A stretch of 64,000 nucleotides of DNA from Marinoscillum sp964351625 (lineage in GTDB: Bacteria > Bacteroidota > Bacteroidia > Cytophagales > Cyclobacteriaceae): NCBI GenBank assembly GCA_964351625.1, contig CAYGOV010000002.1, positions 62,001 through 126,000 of the forward strand, in the 5' to 3' direction. The notes under the pieces were generated by a model. It made no database searches and had not been told where the DNA came from. It was given only the letters and a program-made list of their open reading frames with translations. Positions 9,324 to 16,849 of the stretch are shown here, one piece after another (the stretch's first letter is position 1; every line of letters begins with the position of its first letter). Both the position numbers and the translations under genes were made by a program.

Positions 9324-9749
9324 TTACTCTGCTTCTACAGCTTCTTTTACTGTTTCGAAGTACTCGATTCTCAATTTCGCTAGCATCTCTTTTGGGTACT
9401 GTGCTAGCAACGGCTTACGAGCAGCTTCTACTGCTTTTCTGAAATAGTCAAGCTCTGGCAACACCTTAAAATGTTTGTACAATCCATGCTTGAACATTTC
9501 GGTTTTCCACTCTGTGAAATACCATTTCATTGATGGTTGATGAAATGTTCTGAGTTGTGTTTTGTCAAAAACAAATTTGTCAAAATCACCTTCTAATATC
9601 TCAAAACTGAGCATTTCGAATAATTCTTTAAATTTTGTGATAGGGATGTAATCTTTGGTGATCACGCATGCAATTGTCTTTTTTTCCTCATTCGCATAAC
9701 CAGTAGCATATTGGTTAATAAAAATTTCGCTGAAGCCCAAGTTTTCCAT
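9324..9749 (-). CDS. Conserved hypothetical protein, STAS/SpoIIAA-like
   Basis: 141 residues from the ATG at 9749 (MENLGFSEIFI); an in-frame ATG at 9797 would add 16 hydrophobic residues and is less convincing. Alternating strands and helices (TIACVITKDYIPITKFKELF ... MKWYFTEWKTEM ... ELDYFRKAVEAARKP) resemble the SpoIIAA/STAS-like fold seen in small Bacteroidota regulators, but I cannot confirm the family. It heads a two-gene operon with the SiaC-like gene and is divergent from a PP2C phosphatase operon, so a role as an antagonist or partner in that switch is plausible. Confidence 0.65.
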   Translation of the reverse strand: MENLGFSEIFINQYATGYANEEKKTIACVITKDYIPITKFKELFEMLSFEILEGDFDKFVFDKTQLRTFHQPSMKWYFTEWKTEMFKHGLYKHFKVLPELDYFRKAVEAARKPLLAQYPKEMLAKLRIEYFETVKEAVEAE

Positions 9750-9896
9750 TATTCTAAAAAATGTGGTTGTTATGTATTTTAATGTATCAACATACAATTG
9801 GCGATTTAGTTATGAATTTTTCTATAAGATTTCAATTTTTATTTTAAAACAATCCTTCAAATAGTTTGTCTTAAGATCACAAGAAGAAATAATCAC

Positions 9897-10244
9897 ATGA
9901 ATAGAATTCAAGAAGTTTTAACTCATCTTTTAGAAGAATACAGCACTGCAAAAGGAGCTATGTTTTTTAGCATGGATCTGCCAACAGAGGAATCAGTGGG
10001 GGAGCATACGGACATCCTAGAACTGTACAAAGACATACCCATGATGTCTGTGGATGAGAATTTTATTACCACATTCAATTATATCAATACAGAGAAGGGA
10101 TCTATTGTCATCTTCTTTGTAAACAACCTGCATTTTGTCTCCATTTTGGTAGAAGAACAAAATCCAAATAAGGCATTGGCAACCCGAACTTTCGAGTCAA
10201 TCAAACCATCATTAGAACTAGCAATAGCATCACTTTATGAATAA
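9897..10244 (+). CDS. Small conserved hypothetical protein, possibly Roadblock/LC7-like
   Basis: 115 residues, cytoplasmic, no signal or membrane segment. It starts with an amphipathic helix (NRIQEVLTHLLEEY), continues with strands (KGAMFFSMDL, GSIVIFFVNNLHFVSILVE) and ends with a helix (SIKPSLELAIASLYE), a layout compatible with a Roadblock/LC7 or profilin-like regulatory fold; this is a guess from pattern only. The stop overlaps the start of the PP2C gene by 8 bases, so it is probably translated with it and may be its regulatory partner. Confidence 0.65.
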   Translation: MNRIQEVLTHLLEEYSTAKGAMFFSMDLPTEESVGEHTDILELYKDIPMMSVDENFITTFNYINTEKGSIVIFFVNNLHFVSILVEEQNPNKALATRTFESIKPSLELAIASLYE

Positions 10245-11310
10245 TCAGCACTTCATTAATTCACTAAAATCAAATTTTAACAACATCCTAGACGTTGGGA
10301 TCATCGTAAATGGTGAGCTGCAGGATTTTGTGCATGCAAGTGATGTAAATCAAGAAGATTTGGAAGGCTTGGTCATGCGTTTGTATTTCCTTAGCATGGA
10401 TCCTGAGAAGAAAATCAACTTTTTTGTCAATCAATATCAAGATGAAAAGTTTCTTTATTTCATCAAATTAGAGGAAGGAAAGTGGCTATTCATTCTATGT
10501 GCCGATGACAACTTTGCCACGCTTCACTTTTACATCAAGTATCTACTCCAGGATATTAAATCCAATGAGTTTCTTCAAGATTCTGATCAAGATAGGCTCA
10601 AACTGCAGTCAGCCAGAAGGATCCAAAACTTACTTTTTCCCAACATCACTAAGGGGTTAAGTCAATACAAAAAGCATCAACTCTTTTACAATCCTAAAGA
10701 TACTGTAGGTGGAGATTTTTATTGGTTTAGGAATAATCCTCAACATGATTGGATTGTGGTAGGGGACTGTACTGGTCACTCTGTAGAAGGTGCGCTGGGC
10801 TCGGTTAGCGTTATGTCAATTCTTAATCAGGTTTTTGACCCATCAATGGATCCGCATTTATTGATCAAGGCTTTACATAATGGCCTCAATGACATCCAGC
10901 TACTTGATGTAAATAGCGGCTATGGAATAGGTTGTGAAATAATGGTCATTAAAATGGACCGCAAGAAAAAGCTCCTAAAGTATAGCAGTAATGGTATGCC
11001 TTTTTATTTGCTCGGTGATAAGGTGAAAAAATCAAAGACTAAAACTTCATCATTCGAACCAGAAAAAGTTATCAAATTTATCAGATCCAGAACCGTTCAG
11101 CTTGAAAATGAGGAAGCTTTTTTCGTGCATTCAGATGGTTTAACAGATCAAATCAATGATTTTGGAAAACGCTTTAAATCTAGAAAACTGAACGACACTT
11201 TGGCGTCATTGGACAAAGGTCATCCGCAGGCTGTAGCTACTGCATTCTTAGAGTGGAAGGGCGAGCAAGAGCAGACAGACGATGTGGTTTATCTATATGT
11301 GCAGCCGTGA
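10237..11310 (+). CDS. PP2C (SpoIIE/SiaA-type) serine/threonine phosphatase
   Basis: 357 residues. Residues 1-115 form a regulatory domain resembling the preceding 115-residue protein in strand/helix order. A helix (QSARRIQNLLFP) leads into the SpoIIE catalytic domain: DTVGGDFYWF (metal-binding Gly-Gly-Asp), VVGDCTGHSVEGAL (the DCTGHG..GA signature of SiaA-type phosphatases, with Ser in place of the second Gly), FVHSDGLTDQ and the terminal QTDDVVYLYV with metal-binding Asp residues. Such phosphatases reactivate phosphorylated STAS or SiaC antagonists; the divergent SiaC-like gene at 8935 is the obvious substrate candidate. A rho-independent terminator follows at 11352. Confidence 0.88.
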   Translation: MNNQHFINSLKSNFNNILDVGIIVNGELQDFVHASDVNQEDLEGLVMRLYFLSMDPEKKINFFVNQYQDEKFLYFIKLEEGKWLFILCADDNFATLHFYIKYLLQDIKSNEFLQDSDQDRLKLQSARRIQNLLFPNITKGLSQYKKHQLFYNPKDTVGGDFYWFRNNPQHDWIVVGDCTGHSVEGALGSVSVMSILNQVFDPSMDPHLLIKALHNGLNDIQLLDVNSGYGIGCEIMVIKMDRKKKLLKYSSNGMPFYLLGDKVKKSKTKTSSFEPEKVIKFIRSRTVQLENEEAFFVHSDGLTDQINDFGKRFKSRKLNDTLASLDKGHPQAVATAFLEWKGEQEQTDDVVYLYVQP

Positions 11311-11351
11311 GGTATTGTAAAGACTAGATTAGAAACAAATTCAAATTAATC

Positions 11352-11384
11352 AAAGCCCCATGGATGGAAATTCATGGGGCTTTT
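11352..11384 (+). terminator. Rho-independent terminator
   Basis: An 11-base arm AAAGCCCCATG (11352-11362) and its complement CATGGGGCTTT (11373-11383) flank a 10-base loop and run into T residues. It ends the phosphatase operon 41 bases after its stop. Confidence 0.85.
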
Positions 11385-11549
11385 GGTTTTAAGATTATTC
11401 CACCCATCTAATCAATGGCATTTTCATAAAAACAAAGGGGTTAATTTGGGAATATGAAATATTTTGAAATAATCTAAGGTTTTTCAATCATTTCATTTTT
11501 TTCTTTCAATTATCCGATTAACCTTTGACTATCAATTAGCAATAATTGA

Positions 11550-11630
11550 TTTATACAGAAGCGTGGAGAGACAGGCTCTTTGAAGCGCTAGCAACCTAAA
11601 AGCAAAGTTTAAGGTGCTAATTCCTGATCC
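11550..11630 (+). promoter_or_regulatory. SAM-I (S-box) riboswitch
   Basis: The stretch matches the S-box core in order: GCGTGGAGAGACAGGCTC (canonical GGTGGAGGGACTGGCCC), TTTGAAGCGCTAGCAACC (canonical GATGAAACCCGGCAACC) and the hallmark AAGGTGCTAATTCC at 11611-11624, closed by a weak P1 (ACAG near 11555 with CTGAT near 11625). A small hairpin TCCCA/TGGGA at 11628-11641 follows. S-box aptamers switch sulfur genes off when S-adenosylmethionine is abundant. A candidate -7 element (AACCTTTG, 11520-11527) lies just upstream, giving a transcript that begins near the aptamer. The controlled operon is sulfite reductase/siroheme synthesis at 11958-15442. Confidence 0.88.
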
Positions 11631-11660
11631 CATTTTTGGGAGAATATGAATTGATTGAAA

Positions 11661-11741
11661 ATGAAAGCTAACATTCAAACTAACATCTTAAGAGAATCTT
11701 CACAAGTCACTTGTTGCGTGTGCTGTTGTTGTTGTAAGTAA
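11661..11741 (+). CDS. Cysteine-rich leader peptide 1 (26 aa)
   Basis: ATG at 11661, TAA at 11739-11741. The 26 codons start MKANIQTNILRESSQVT and end Cys-Cys-Val-Cys-Cys-Cys-Cys-Cys-Lys, so 7 of the last 9 sense codons are TGT/TGC. It lies 30 bases after the SAM aptamer. A sequence of this kind has no credible enzymatic role; it is the layout of an attenuation leader that senses cysteinyl-tRNA charging. Poly-Cys leader ORFs acting as cysteine-responsive attenuators are described in mycobacteria; use in Bacteroidota is my inference. Part of its Cys-codon stretch (11711-11722) is complementary to 11774-11783, just before the start of leader 2. Confidence 0.75.
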   Translation: MKANIQTNILRESSQVTCCVCCCCCK

Positions 11742-11785
11742 TTCATCCTACTTATTTCAATCACCACTTTTATCACACAACAATT

Positions 11786-11860
11786 ATGATTTCTGTATTC
11801 TCAATTTTTTCAAACAACTGTAATGCGTGCTGCTCATGTTGCATGTGCTGTATAGCATAA
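11786..11860 (+). CDS. Cysteine-rich leader peptide 2 (24 aa)
   Basis: ATG at 11786, TAA at 11858-11860. 24 codons: MISVFSIFSNN, then Cys-Asn-Ala-Cys-Cys-Ser-Cys-Cys-Met-Cys-Cys-Ile-Ala, 7 Cys in 11 codons. It is unrelated in N-terminal sequence to leader 1 but shares the terminal Cys cluster, which argues that the Cys codons are the selected feature. The stop codon is immediately upstream of an alternative-pairing region (11862-11917) and a terminator (11909-11937), the geometry expected for ribosome-stalling attenuation of the sulfite reductase operon. Confidence 0.75.
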   Translation: MISVFSIFSNNCNACCSCCMCCIA

Positions 11861-11861
11861 A

Positions 11862-11917
11862 TCTGGCGCGAGACTTTACAATCAAATCCATACATCATTG
11901 TACAAAGCAAGCCCAGA
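11862..11917 (+). promoter_or_regulatory. Candidate antiterminator structure
   Basis: TCTGG (11862-11866) is complementary to CCAGA (11913-11917), enclosing a 9-base-pair inner hairpin CTTTACAAT (11874-11882) with ATTGT and AAAG (11897-11907, two-base bulge). Pairing at 11913-11917 would consume two C residues of the terminator's 5' arm. A ribosome resting on the leader 2 stop would cover 11862-11866 and favour the terminator; a ribosome stalled at the earlier Cys codons would leave it free. Pairing was found by eye, not by energy calculation. Confidence 0.5.
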
Positions 11918-11937
11918 AAACCTCGAGGGCTTTTTTT
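11909..11937 (+). terminator. Attenuator terminator before sulfite reductase gene
   Basis: AAGCCC (11909-11914) pairs with GGGCTT (11927-11932) around a 12-base loop and runs directly into seven T residues (11931-11937). It ends 20 bases before the start codon of the sulfite reductase gene and after the leader peptides, so it can act only as an attenuator for this operon. Confidence 0.72.
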
Positions 11938-11957
11938 ATATCCAATATTTTTAAGAA

Positions 11958-14069
11958 ATGAGCACAATTACCAAAGAAGCGAAAGCAGACATTCAAGAAC
12001 TACAGCGGAAGATCCAAGACTTTAAACTAGGCGTGATTCCAGAAGAAAGATTCAAGGCTTTCCGTCTGGTAAGAGGCGTTTACGGTCAGCGCCAGCAGGG
12101 AGTGCAAATGCTTCGCTTGAAGCTGCCCTTCGGTAAAATCACAGCCGATCAACTGGAGAGAGTTGCGGACTTAGCCGAGCAATACACCAACAGCAATCTT
12201 CACCTGACTACCCGTCAAAATATCCAGTTGCACTATGTGAAGCTGGAGGATTCTCCTAAGATCTGGGAATCTCTGGAAGAAGTGGGTGTGACCACTAAAG
12301 AGGCCTGCGGCAATACAGTGCGGAATGTCACCGCTTCACCATTTGCGGGCATTGATCCTGAAGAACCATTTGATGTGTCGCCATATGCTCAAGGTGTATT
12401 TGAGTATTTCCTTCGAAACCCTATCTGTCAAGAGATGGGTCGTAAGATTAAGATGGCTTTTTCGTCTTCTAAGGCAGATGCAGCTTTCACTTACATCCAT
12501 GACTTTGGGTTTATCCCAACAATCGAAAATGGTGAAAGAGGCTTTGAAGTTGTAGTTGGTGGAGGCTTGGGCGCACAGGCTTTCATGGCTATTAAAGCTT
12601 TTGATTTTCTCCCAGAAGATCAATTGATTCCTTTCATAGAAGCTGGTTTGCGTGTATTTGATCGCTATGGAGAGCGCGAGAGACGCCACAAAGCAAGATT
12701 GAAATTTCTAATCGAGCCAAATAAAGGAATCGGCCTAGATGGATTTTTGAAGCTTGTCTCAAATGAGCAAAAGTCACTAAAAGTAAAATCGCTAAAAATC
12801 GATACCACGAAAGTGCCTAATGCATTGCCGGCTGATGAAGTTCATGCCACGGAGGGATTTGTAGAAGATGAAGCTTACCAGACATGGTTTAGAACCAATG
12901 TAGTCGAGCAAAAGCAGTCGGGATATTATGCAGTGAAAGTAAGCATTCCATTGGGAGACATTAAGTCACCTGAGGCTCGCAAACTTGCCAATATAGTGCG
13001 CAAGTATGCTGGTGACGATATCCGTTTCACACTCAATCAAGGGTTGCTATTAAAGTTTATCCGTCTTGAAAACATTTCTGCAGTTTATACAGAGTTACAA
13101 TCACTCGGCTTTGCTGCGCCGGGTTTTGATACGTTGGCAGACGTTACGGCTTGTCCTGGTACAGATACTTGTAATCTTGGCGTGACCAATAGCACATCTT
13201 TGGCTTTGATTCTTGAAGATTTGATCCGAGATGAATTTCCACACCTAGTGGACGAGACTTTGATCAAAATCAAGATCAGTGGCTGCATGAACTCATGTGG
13301 TCAGCACATGGTCGCCAATATTGGTTTTCACGGGAGTAGTATCAAAAATGGCTCTAAAGTGGCTCCTGCTATGCAGGTGGTACTCGGTGGAGGTGTAGAT
13401 CCTGATGGAACCGGACGCATTGCCGACAAGGTGATTAAAATCCCCACCAAGCTGATCCCAGAGACGGTCCGAGTCTTGCTCAACAACTATGAGGAAAACG
13501 CTCAGGAAGGTGAATACTTCAATGCCTATGTGCGCAGACAAGGTAAAATTTACTTCTACGATCTGCTCAAGCACCTAGGGAATGTGAAAGAACTCAGTGA
13601 TGAATATTATCAGGATTGGGGAAAAGTAGCTGATTTTGTCCCTGAAATTGGAGTAGGTGAATGCGCAGGTGTAATGCTTGATTTGGTCGGGACTATCGTC
13701 AACGACGCTAAAGATAAACTTACCAATGCCCATCTGACTTTTGACGAAAGTCGATGGGCGGACTCTATCTACTACAGCTACAATACTCTGGTGATTGGTG
13801 CCAAAGCCGTCTTGCTTGCAGAGGATGTGCAGTGTAACACACATCGTGGAATCATTGATGATTTTCAGTCGGTGATTGTGGAGCAGGGAAAATTAAAAGG
13901 TATAGCGTCATTTCCAGGCTTGGTAGAACAAATCAGCCAAAATGAGCCGTCAGAGGCTTTCGCCAAAAAATACCTCAATGAGGCTGTATCGTTTTTTGAG
14001 TTTGTGACAAACTACAGAAACAAGGAAGCCGCAAATAAATTGGTCATTAACGAATTCTATAAAGCATAA
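11958..14069 (+). CDS. Siroheme/4Fe-4S sulfite (or nitrite) reductase with C-terminal HEPN-like domain
   Basis: 703 residues. Two ferredoxin-like/4Fe-4S repeats of the nitrite/sulfite reductase family: LTTRQNIQLHYVK in the N-terminal half, then CPGTDTC (Cys399, Cys405) and CMNSC (Cys443, Cys447), the four Cys ligands of the siroheme-bridged cluster. Arg-rich siroheme contacts (RNVTASPFAGIDP) are also present. The last ~150 residues form an extra helical domain, like the HEPN-type extension I recall for Bacteroidota members. Upstream S-box and Cys leaders, and downstream siroheme genes, make assimilatory sulfite reduction to sulfide much more likely than nitrite reduction. First gene of a three-gene operon. 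Confidence 0.88.
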   Translation: MSTITKEAKADIQELQRKIQDFKLGVIPEERFKAFRLVRGVYGQRQQGVQMLRLKLPFGKITADQLERVADLAEQYTNSNLHLTTRQNIQLHYVKLEDSPKIWESLEEVGVTTKEACGNTVRNVTASPFAGIDPEEPFDVSPYAQGVFEYFLRNPICQEMGRKIKMAFSSSKADAAFTYIHDFGFIPTIENGERGFEVVVGGGLGAQAFMAIKAFDFLPEDQLIPFIEAGLRVFDRYGERERRHKARLKFLIEPNKGIGLDGFLKLVSNEQKSLKVKSLKIDTTKVPNALPADEVHATEGFVEDEAYQTWFRTNVVEQKQSGYYAVKVSIPLGDIKSPEARKLANIVRKYAGDDIRFTLNQGLLLKFIRLENISAVYTELQSLGFAAPGFDTLADVTACPGTDTCNLGVTNSTSLALILEDLIRDEFPHLVDETLIKIKISGCMNSCGQHMVANIGFHGSSIKNGSKVAPAMQVVLGGGVDPDGTGRIADKVIKIPTKLIPETVRVLLNNYEENAQEGEYFNAYVRRQGKIYFYDLLKHLGNVKELSDEYYQDWGKVADFVPEIGVGECAGVMLDLVGTIVNDAKDKLTNAHLTFDESRWADSIYYSYNTLVIGAKAVLLAEDVQCNTHRGIIDDFQSVIVEQGKLKGIASFPGLVEQISQNEPSEAFAKKYLNEAVSFFEFVTNYRNKEAANKLVINEFYKA

Positions 14070-14072
14070 GAG

Positions 14073-14840
14073 ATGAGTAAGATTCCAAAAGTAACATTAG
14101 TAGGTGCAGGTCCTGGGGATCCAGAATTGCTGACTATCAAAGGCATGAAAGCCTTACAGAAGGCTGATGTGGTACTCTATGATGCCTTGGTGGATCCAGA
14201 AATGCTTGGCCATGCGCCGAATGCGGTTCATATTCCAGTTGGGAAAAGAGCAGGGAAGTCAAGCGTTTCGCAGGATACGATCAATCAGTTGATCGTGCAA
14301 TATGCTCAGGAAATGGGCCATGTGGTTCGGTTGAAAGGTGGCGATCCATTCGTATTTGCAAGAGGTAGTGAGGAAAGGGCTTTCGCCGAAAGGCATGGAA
14401 TAGAAGTGGATGTGGTGATAGGTGTGAGCAGCGTGATGTTGCCGGGTTATTTCGGTATTCCACTGACCACCAGAGGTGTCAATCAAAGTTTTACAGTGGT
14501 GACTGCAACAACTAGCGAGGGAACGCTGAGTGAGGATGTCACTAAAGCGGCGGAATGGTCTCCGACTACCCTATTTTTTATGGGCTTGGGCAAATTGGAC
14601 TTGATAGCTGATGCGTACCGAGCGCACGGTAGAGGTGACCTCCCTGTAGCGATCATAAGCAAAGGCTCACATGCAGATGGCGATGTTATAAAAGGTCGCG
14701 TGAGCGATATCGTATCTATCGCTGCGGAACGAAAACCTGAAGCGCCGGCTTTATTGATCTTTGGAGAGGGTGCAGCCCAAGCCAATAATACCCAGCAGGT
14801 CAACGAATGGTGGGAAGCCGCTAAAAACGAAGTAGCATGA
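14073..14840 (+). CDS. cobA: Uroporphyrinogen-III C-methyltransferase
   Basis: 255 residues, the normal length for SUMT. It methylates uroporphyrinogen III at C2 and C7 with SAM to give precorrin-2. VGAGPGDPELLTIKG at the N-terminus, VVRLKGGDPFVFARGSEE and GIPLTTRGVNQSF are the family signatures. Three bases after the sulfite reductase stop and overlapping the next gene by 4 bases (ATGA), so it supplies siroheme to the reductase. Because the enzyme consumes SAM, control of the operon by a SAM riboswitch fits. Confidence 0.95.
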   Translation: MSKIPKVTLVGAGPGDPELLTIKGMKALQKADVVLYDALVDPEMLGHAPNAVHIPVGKRAGKSSVSQDTINQLIVQYAQEMGHVVRLKGGDPFVFARGSEERAFAERHGIEVDVVIGVSSVMLPGYFGIPLTTRGVNQSFTVVTATTSEGTLSEDVTKAAEWSPTTLFFMGLGKLDLIADAYRAHGRGDLPVAIISKGSHADGDVIKGRVSDIVSIAAERKPEAPALLIFGEGAAQANNTQQVNEWWEAAKNEVA

Positions 14841-15442
14841 GCGATAAAGTACAGAGAGACGGGAACGTACTTTTTCCAGTATTCTTAAAACTTCACGAGA
14901 TTCAGACAGTGGTAGTCGGGGGAGGAAATGTAGGTTTGGAGAAGGTAGAGGCTTTACTGAAGAATGATCCCAATGCACGGATTAAGATCATTGCGCCATA
15001 CTTTTTGCCTGAGCTGCTGGAAATTGTGGAGCAGTCCGAACACATAGAAAAGCGTGTGCGCAAAGTGCGTGCATGGGACTTACGAGATGCAGATTTGCTC
15101 ATCTTGGCTACTGATGATCCCGAGCTTCATGTTCGGCTGAAGGCCAAAGCTAAAAAGCGCCGTTTACTAACCAATGTGGCTGATACGCCTTATTTGTGTG
15201 ATTTTTATCTGGGCTCAACTGTAAAGAAAGGAGACTTAAAAATAGGAATCAGCACCAATGGCAAATCCCCAACCTTTGCGAAGCGCTTCCGCCAAATGCT
15301 AGAGGAGATCCTACCCGATAGCACACCAGAACTCCTCGATCAGCTCAAAAACATCCGCGATCAACTAAAAGGAGATTTTCAATCAAAAGTGGATCGACTA
15401 AATGAGATTACTTCGGTGCTGGTGGAGAAGCAAGAGAAATAG
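14837..15442 (+). CDS. Precorrin-2 dehydrogenase / sirohydrochlorin ferrochelatase (CysG N-terminal domain type)
   Basis: 201 residues resembling Met8p/CysG-B. TVVVGGGNVGLEKVEALL is the NAD-binding Rossmann turn and ISTNGKSPTFAKRFR is the conserved substrate-region motif; DTPYLCDFYLGS lies between them. It oxidises precorrin-2 and inserts iron to complete siroheme. The methyltransferase part of CysG is encoded separately by the preceding gene (4-base overlap). Last gene of the sulfite reductase operon. Confidence 0.9.
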   Translation: MSDKVQRDGNVLFPVFLKLHEIQTVVVGGGNVGLEKVEALLKNDPNARIKIIAPYFLPELLEIVEQSEHIEKRVRKVRAWDLRDADLLILATDDPELHVRLKAKAKKRRLLTNVADTPYLCDFYLGSTVKKGDLKIGISTNGKSPTFAKRFRQMLEEILPDSTPELLDQLKNIRDQLKGDFQSKVDRLNEITSVLVEKQEK

Positions 15443-15534
15443 CATAAGAAATTATCGATTGGCTGGTTCAAGCTCTAAAACATCACTTCCCTCAGAAATT
15501 GAGATCATTTTATTGAGTATAGTCCTTAATTTAT

Positions 15535-15571
15535 CACCGTTAATTTAAAGTGTCACTTTAAATTAACGGTG
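15535..15571. promoter_or_regulatory. Perfect 18-bp palindrome upstream of ATPase gene
   Basis: CACCGTTAATTTAAAGTG (15535-15552) and its exact reverse complement (15554-15571) are separated by one base. It lies 55 bases before the ATPase start. The length and perfection suggest an operator or a mobile-element-like hairpin rather than a terminator, as no T run follows. Confidence 0.7.
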
Positions 15572-15589
15572 TAAAAAGTTATAATTAAT

Positions 15590-15624
15590 ACCGTAATTTT
15601 AAAATATGTCTTTAAATTTACGGT
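15590..15624. promoter_or_regulatory. Second, imperfect palindrome abutting the ATPase start codon
   Basis: ACCGTAATTTTAAAA (15590-15604) and CTTTAAATTTACGGT (15610-15624) form an imperfect inverted repeat related in sequence to the palindrome at 15535 (shared ACCGT..AATTTAAA core). It ends one base before the ATG at 15626, so a bound protein or the RNA hairpin could block initiation. Confidence 0.6.
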
Positions 15625-15625
15625 C

Positions 15626-16762
15626 ATGATAGGTCGTTTTTCCATAGCTGAACTTACCGAATTGATGGAGCAATTTCCGGCAGTAGGAATCATTGGGCCT
15701 AGACAAGTAGGGAAGACTACCCTTGCCAGACAAATAGCAGAGGAAAATGCTATTTATATTGATTTGGAGTCTGATATTGGGCTGAGCCAATTAGATAATC
15801 CGGGAGTTTTCCTCAGAGCAAATCAAGACCTCACCATCATCATTGATGAAGTCCAACTCATGCCACAGTTGTTCCCTCTATTGAGGTCAATCATAGATGA
15901 AGACAGGAGGCCTGGGCATTTTATTCTACTCGGATCAGCAGCTCCGTCGCTCATTCGTAAGACGGCAGAGTCTCTTGCTGGAAGGATTGCTTATGTAGAA
16001 TTAACGTCGCTACTTACCAATGAAGTAGATGATACGGAAAAGCTTTGGCTGAGGGGTGGGTTTCCTCTTTCATATTTGGCTAAATCCGATAAGCAGAGCG
16101 CTACATGGCGCAATCAACTTTTAGGAGCTTATATTCAGCGTGATTTGCCTCAGTTAGGACTAAACGCAAATCCAAGATTACTCAACAACTTACTGAGAAT
16201 GCTGGCTCATAATACCGGTTCACTGTGGAATGCTGCCAACTTCGCTAAGTCACTTGGGTTGACCTCACCTACGCTAAAAAGGTATCTAGAATATTTGGAA
16301 GGCGCATTTATTATAGATGTGCTAGAGCCCTTTCATTCCAATGTAAAAAAGCGGATTACTAAGACGCCTAAGACCTTTTTTAAGGACACTGGCCTGTTGC
16401 ACAGTCTACTCAAAATTGCGAGTTTTGACGAAATTCAAGGACACCCCGTATTGGGAAATTCGTGGGAGAATTTTGTCATTGAGCAGGTAAAGGGTCAATT
16501 GGGAGAGAAGTATGAGTATTATTTTTACAGAACCCATGATGGGTCTGAAGTTGATCTGGTGTTAACCGACGGAGCTATGCCGATTGCGTCCATTGAGATA
16601 AAATATACCCTTGCGCCGAAGCTCACCAAAGGCAATAGATTGGCTATTGATGACATCAATGCACAAAGAAATTTCATATGCACTTTTGGAAATGACCACT
16701 ACCCAATAGATGAGAATATTGAGGTGATTGGACTGGATGGGATGATCGCGGAGCTTCGTTAG
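15626..16762 (+). CDS. AAA-type ATPase with DUF4143 domain
   Basis: 378 residues. Walker A GPRQVGKTT near residue 24-32, Walker B TIIIDEVQLMP near 72, sensor-like LLGSAAPSL near 110. The C-terminal half has RLAHNTG-like (RMLAHNTGSLWN), SPTLKRYLEYLEGAFIID and KTFFKDTGLLHSLL, typical of the DUF4143 C-terminal nuclease-like domain (YFYRTHDGSEVDLVL then IEIKY, a PD-(D/E)XK-like arrangement). Cellular role unknown for the family; these genes are often patchily distributed. Stand-alone gene under two palindromes. A remnant of the 3' end of a related gene lies at 17382. Confidence 0.85.
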   Translation: MIGRFSIAELTELMEQFPAVGIIGPRQVGKTTLARQIAEENAIYIDLESDIGLSQLDNPGVFLRANQDLTIIIDEVQLMPQLFPLLRSIIDEDRRPGHFILLGSAAPSLIRKTAESLAGRIAYVELTSLLTNEVDDTEKLWLRGGFPLSYLAKSDKQSATWRNQLLGAYIQRDLPQLGLNANPRLLNNLLRMLAHNTGSLWNAANFAKSLGLTSPTLKRYLEYLEGAFIIDVLEPFHSNVKKRITKTPKTFFKDTGLLHSLLKIASFDEIQGHPVLGNSWENFVIEQVKGQLGEKYEYYFYRTHDGSEVDLVLTDGAMPIASIEIKYTLAPKLTKGNRLAIDDINAQRNFICTFGNDHYPIDENIEVIGLDGMIAELR

Positions 16763-16849
16763 AGGGTTTTTGATTTTCAGATAAGTTTAACTAAGTTTTA
16801 AATACAGACTGTTATAAACGTAGTATTTATGATATATAAAGAAGTAATA

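Noticed and set aside
11773..11967. 64-codon minus-strand frame across the sulfite reductase leader
   Set aside because: It is antisense to leader peptide 2 and the terminator; the plus strand has a far better explanation.
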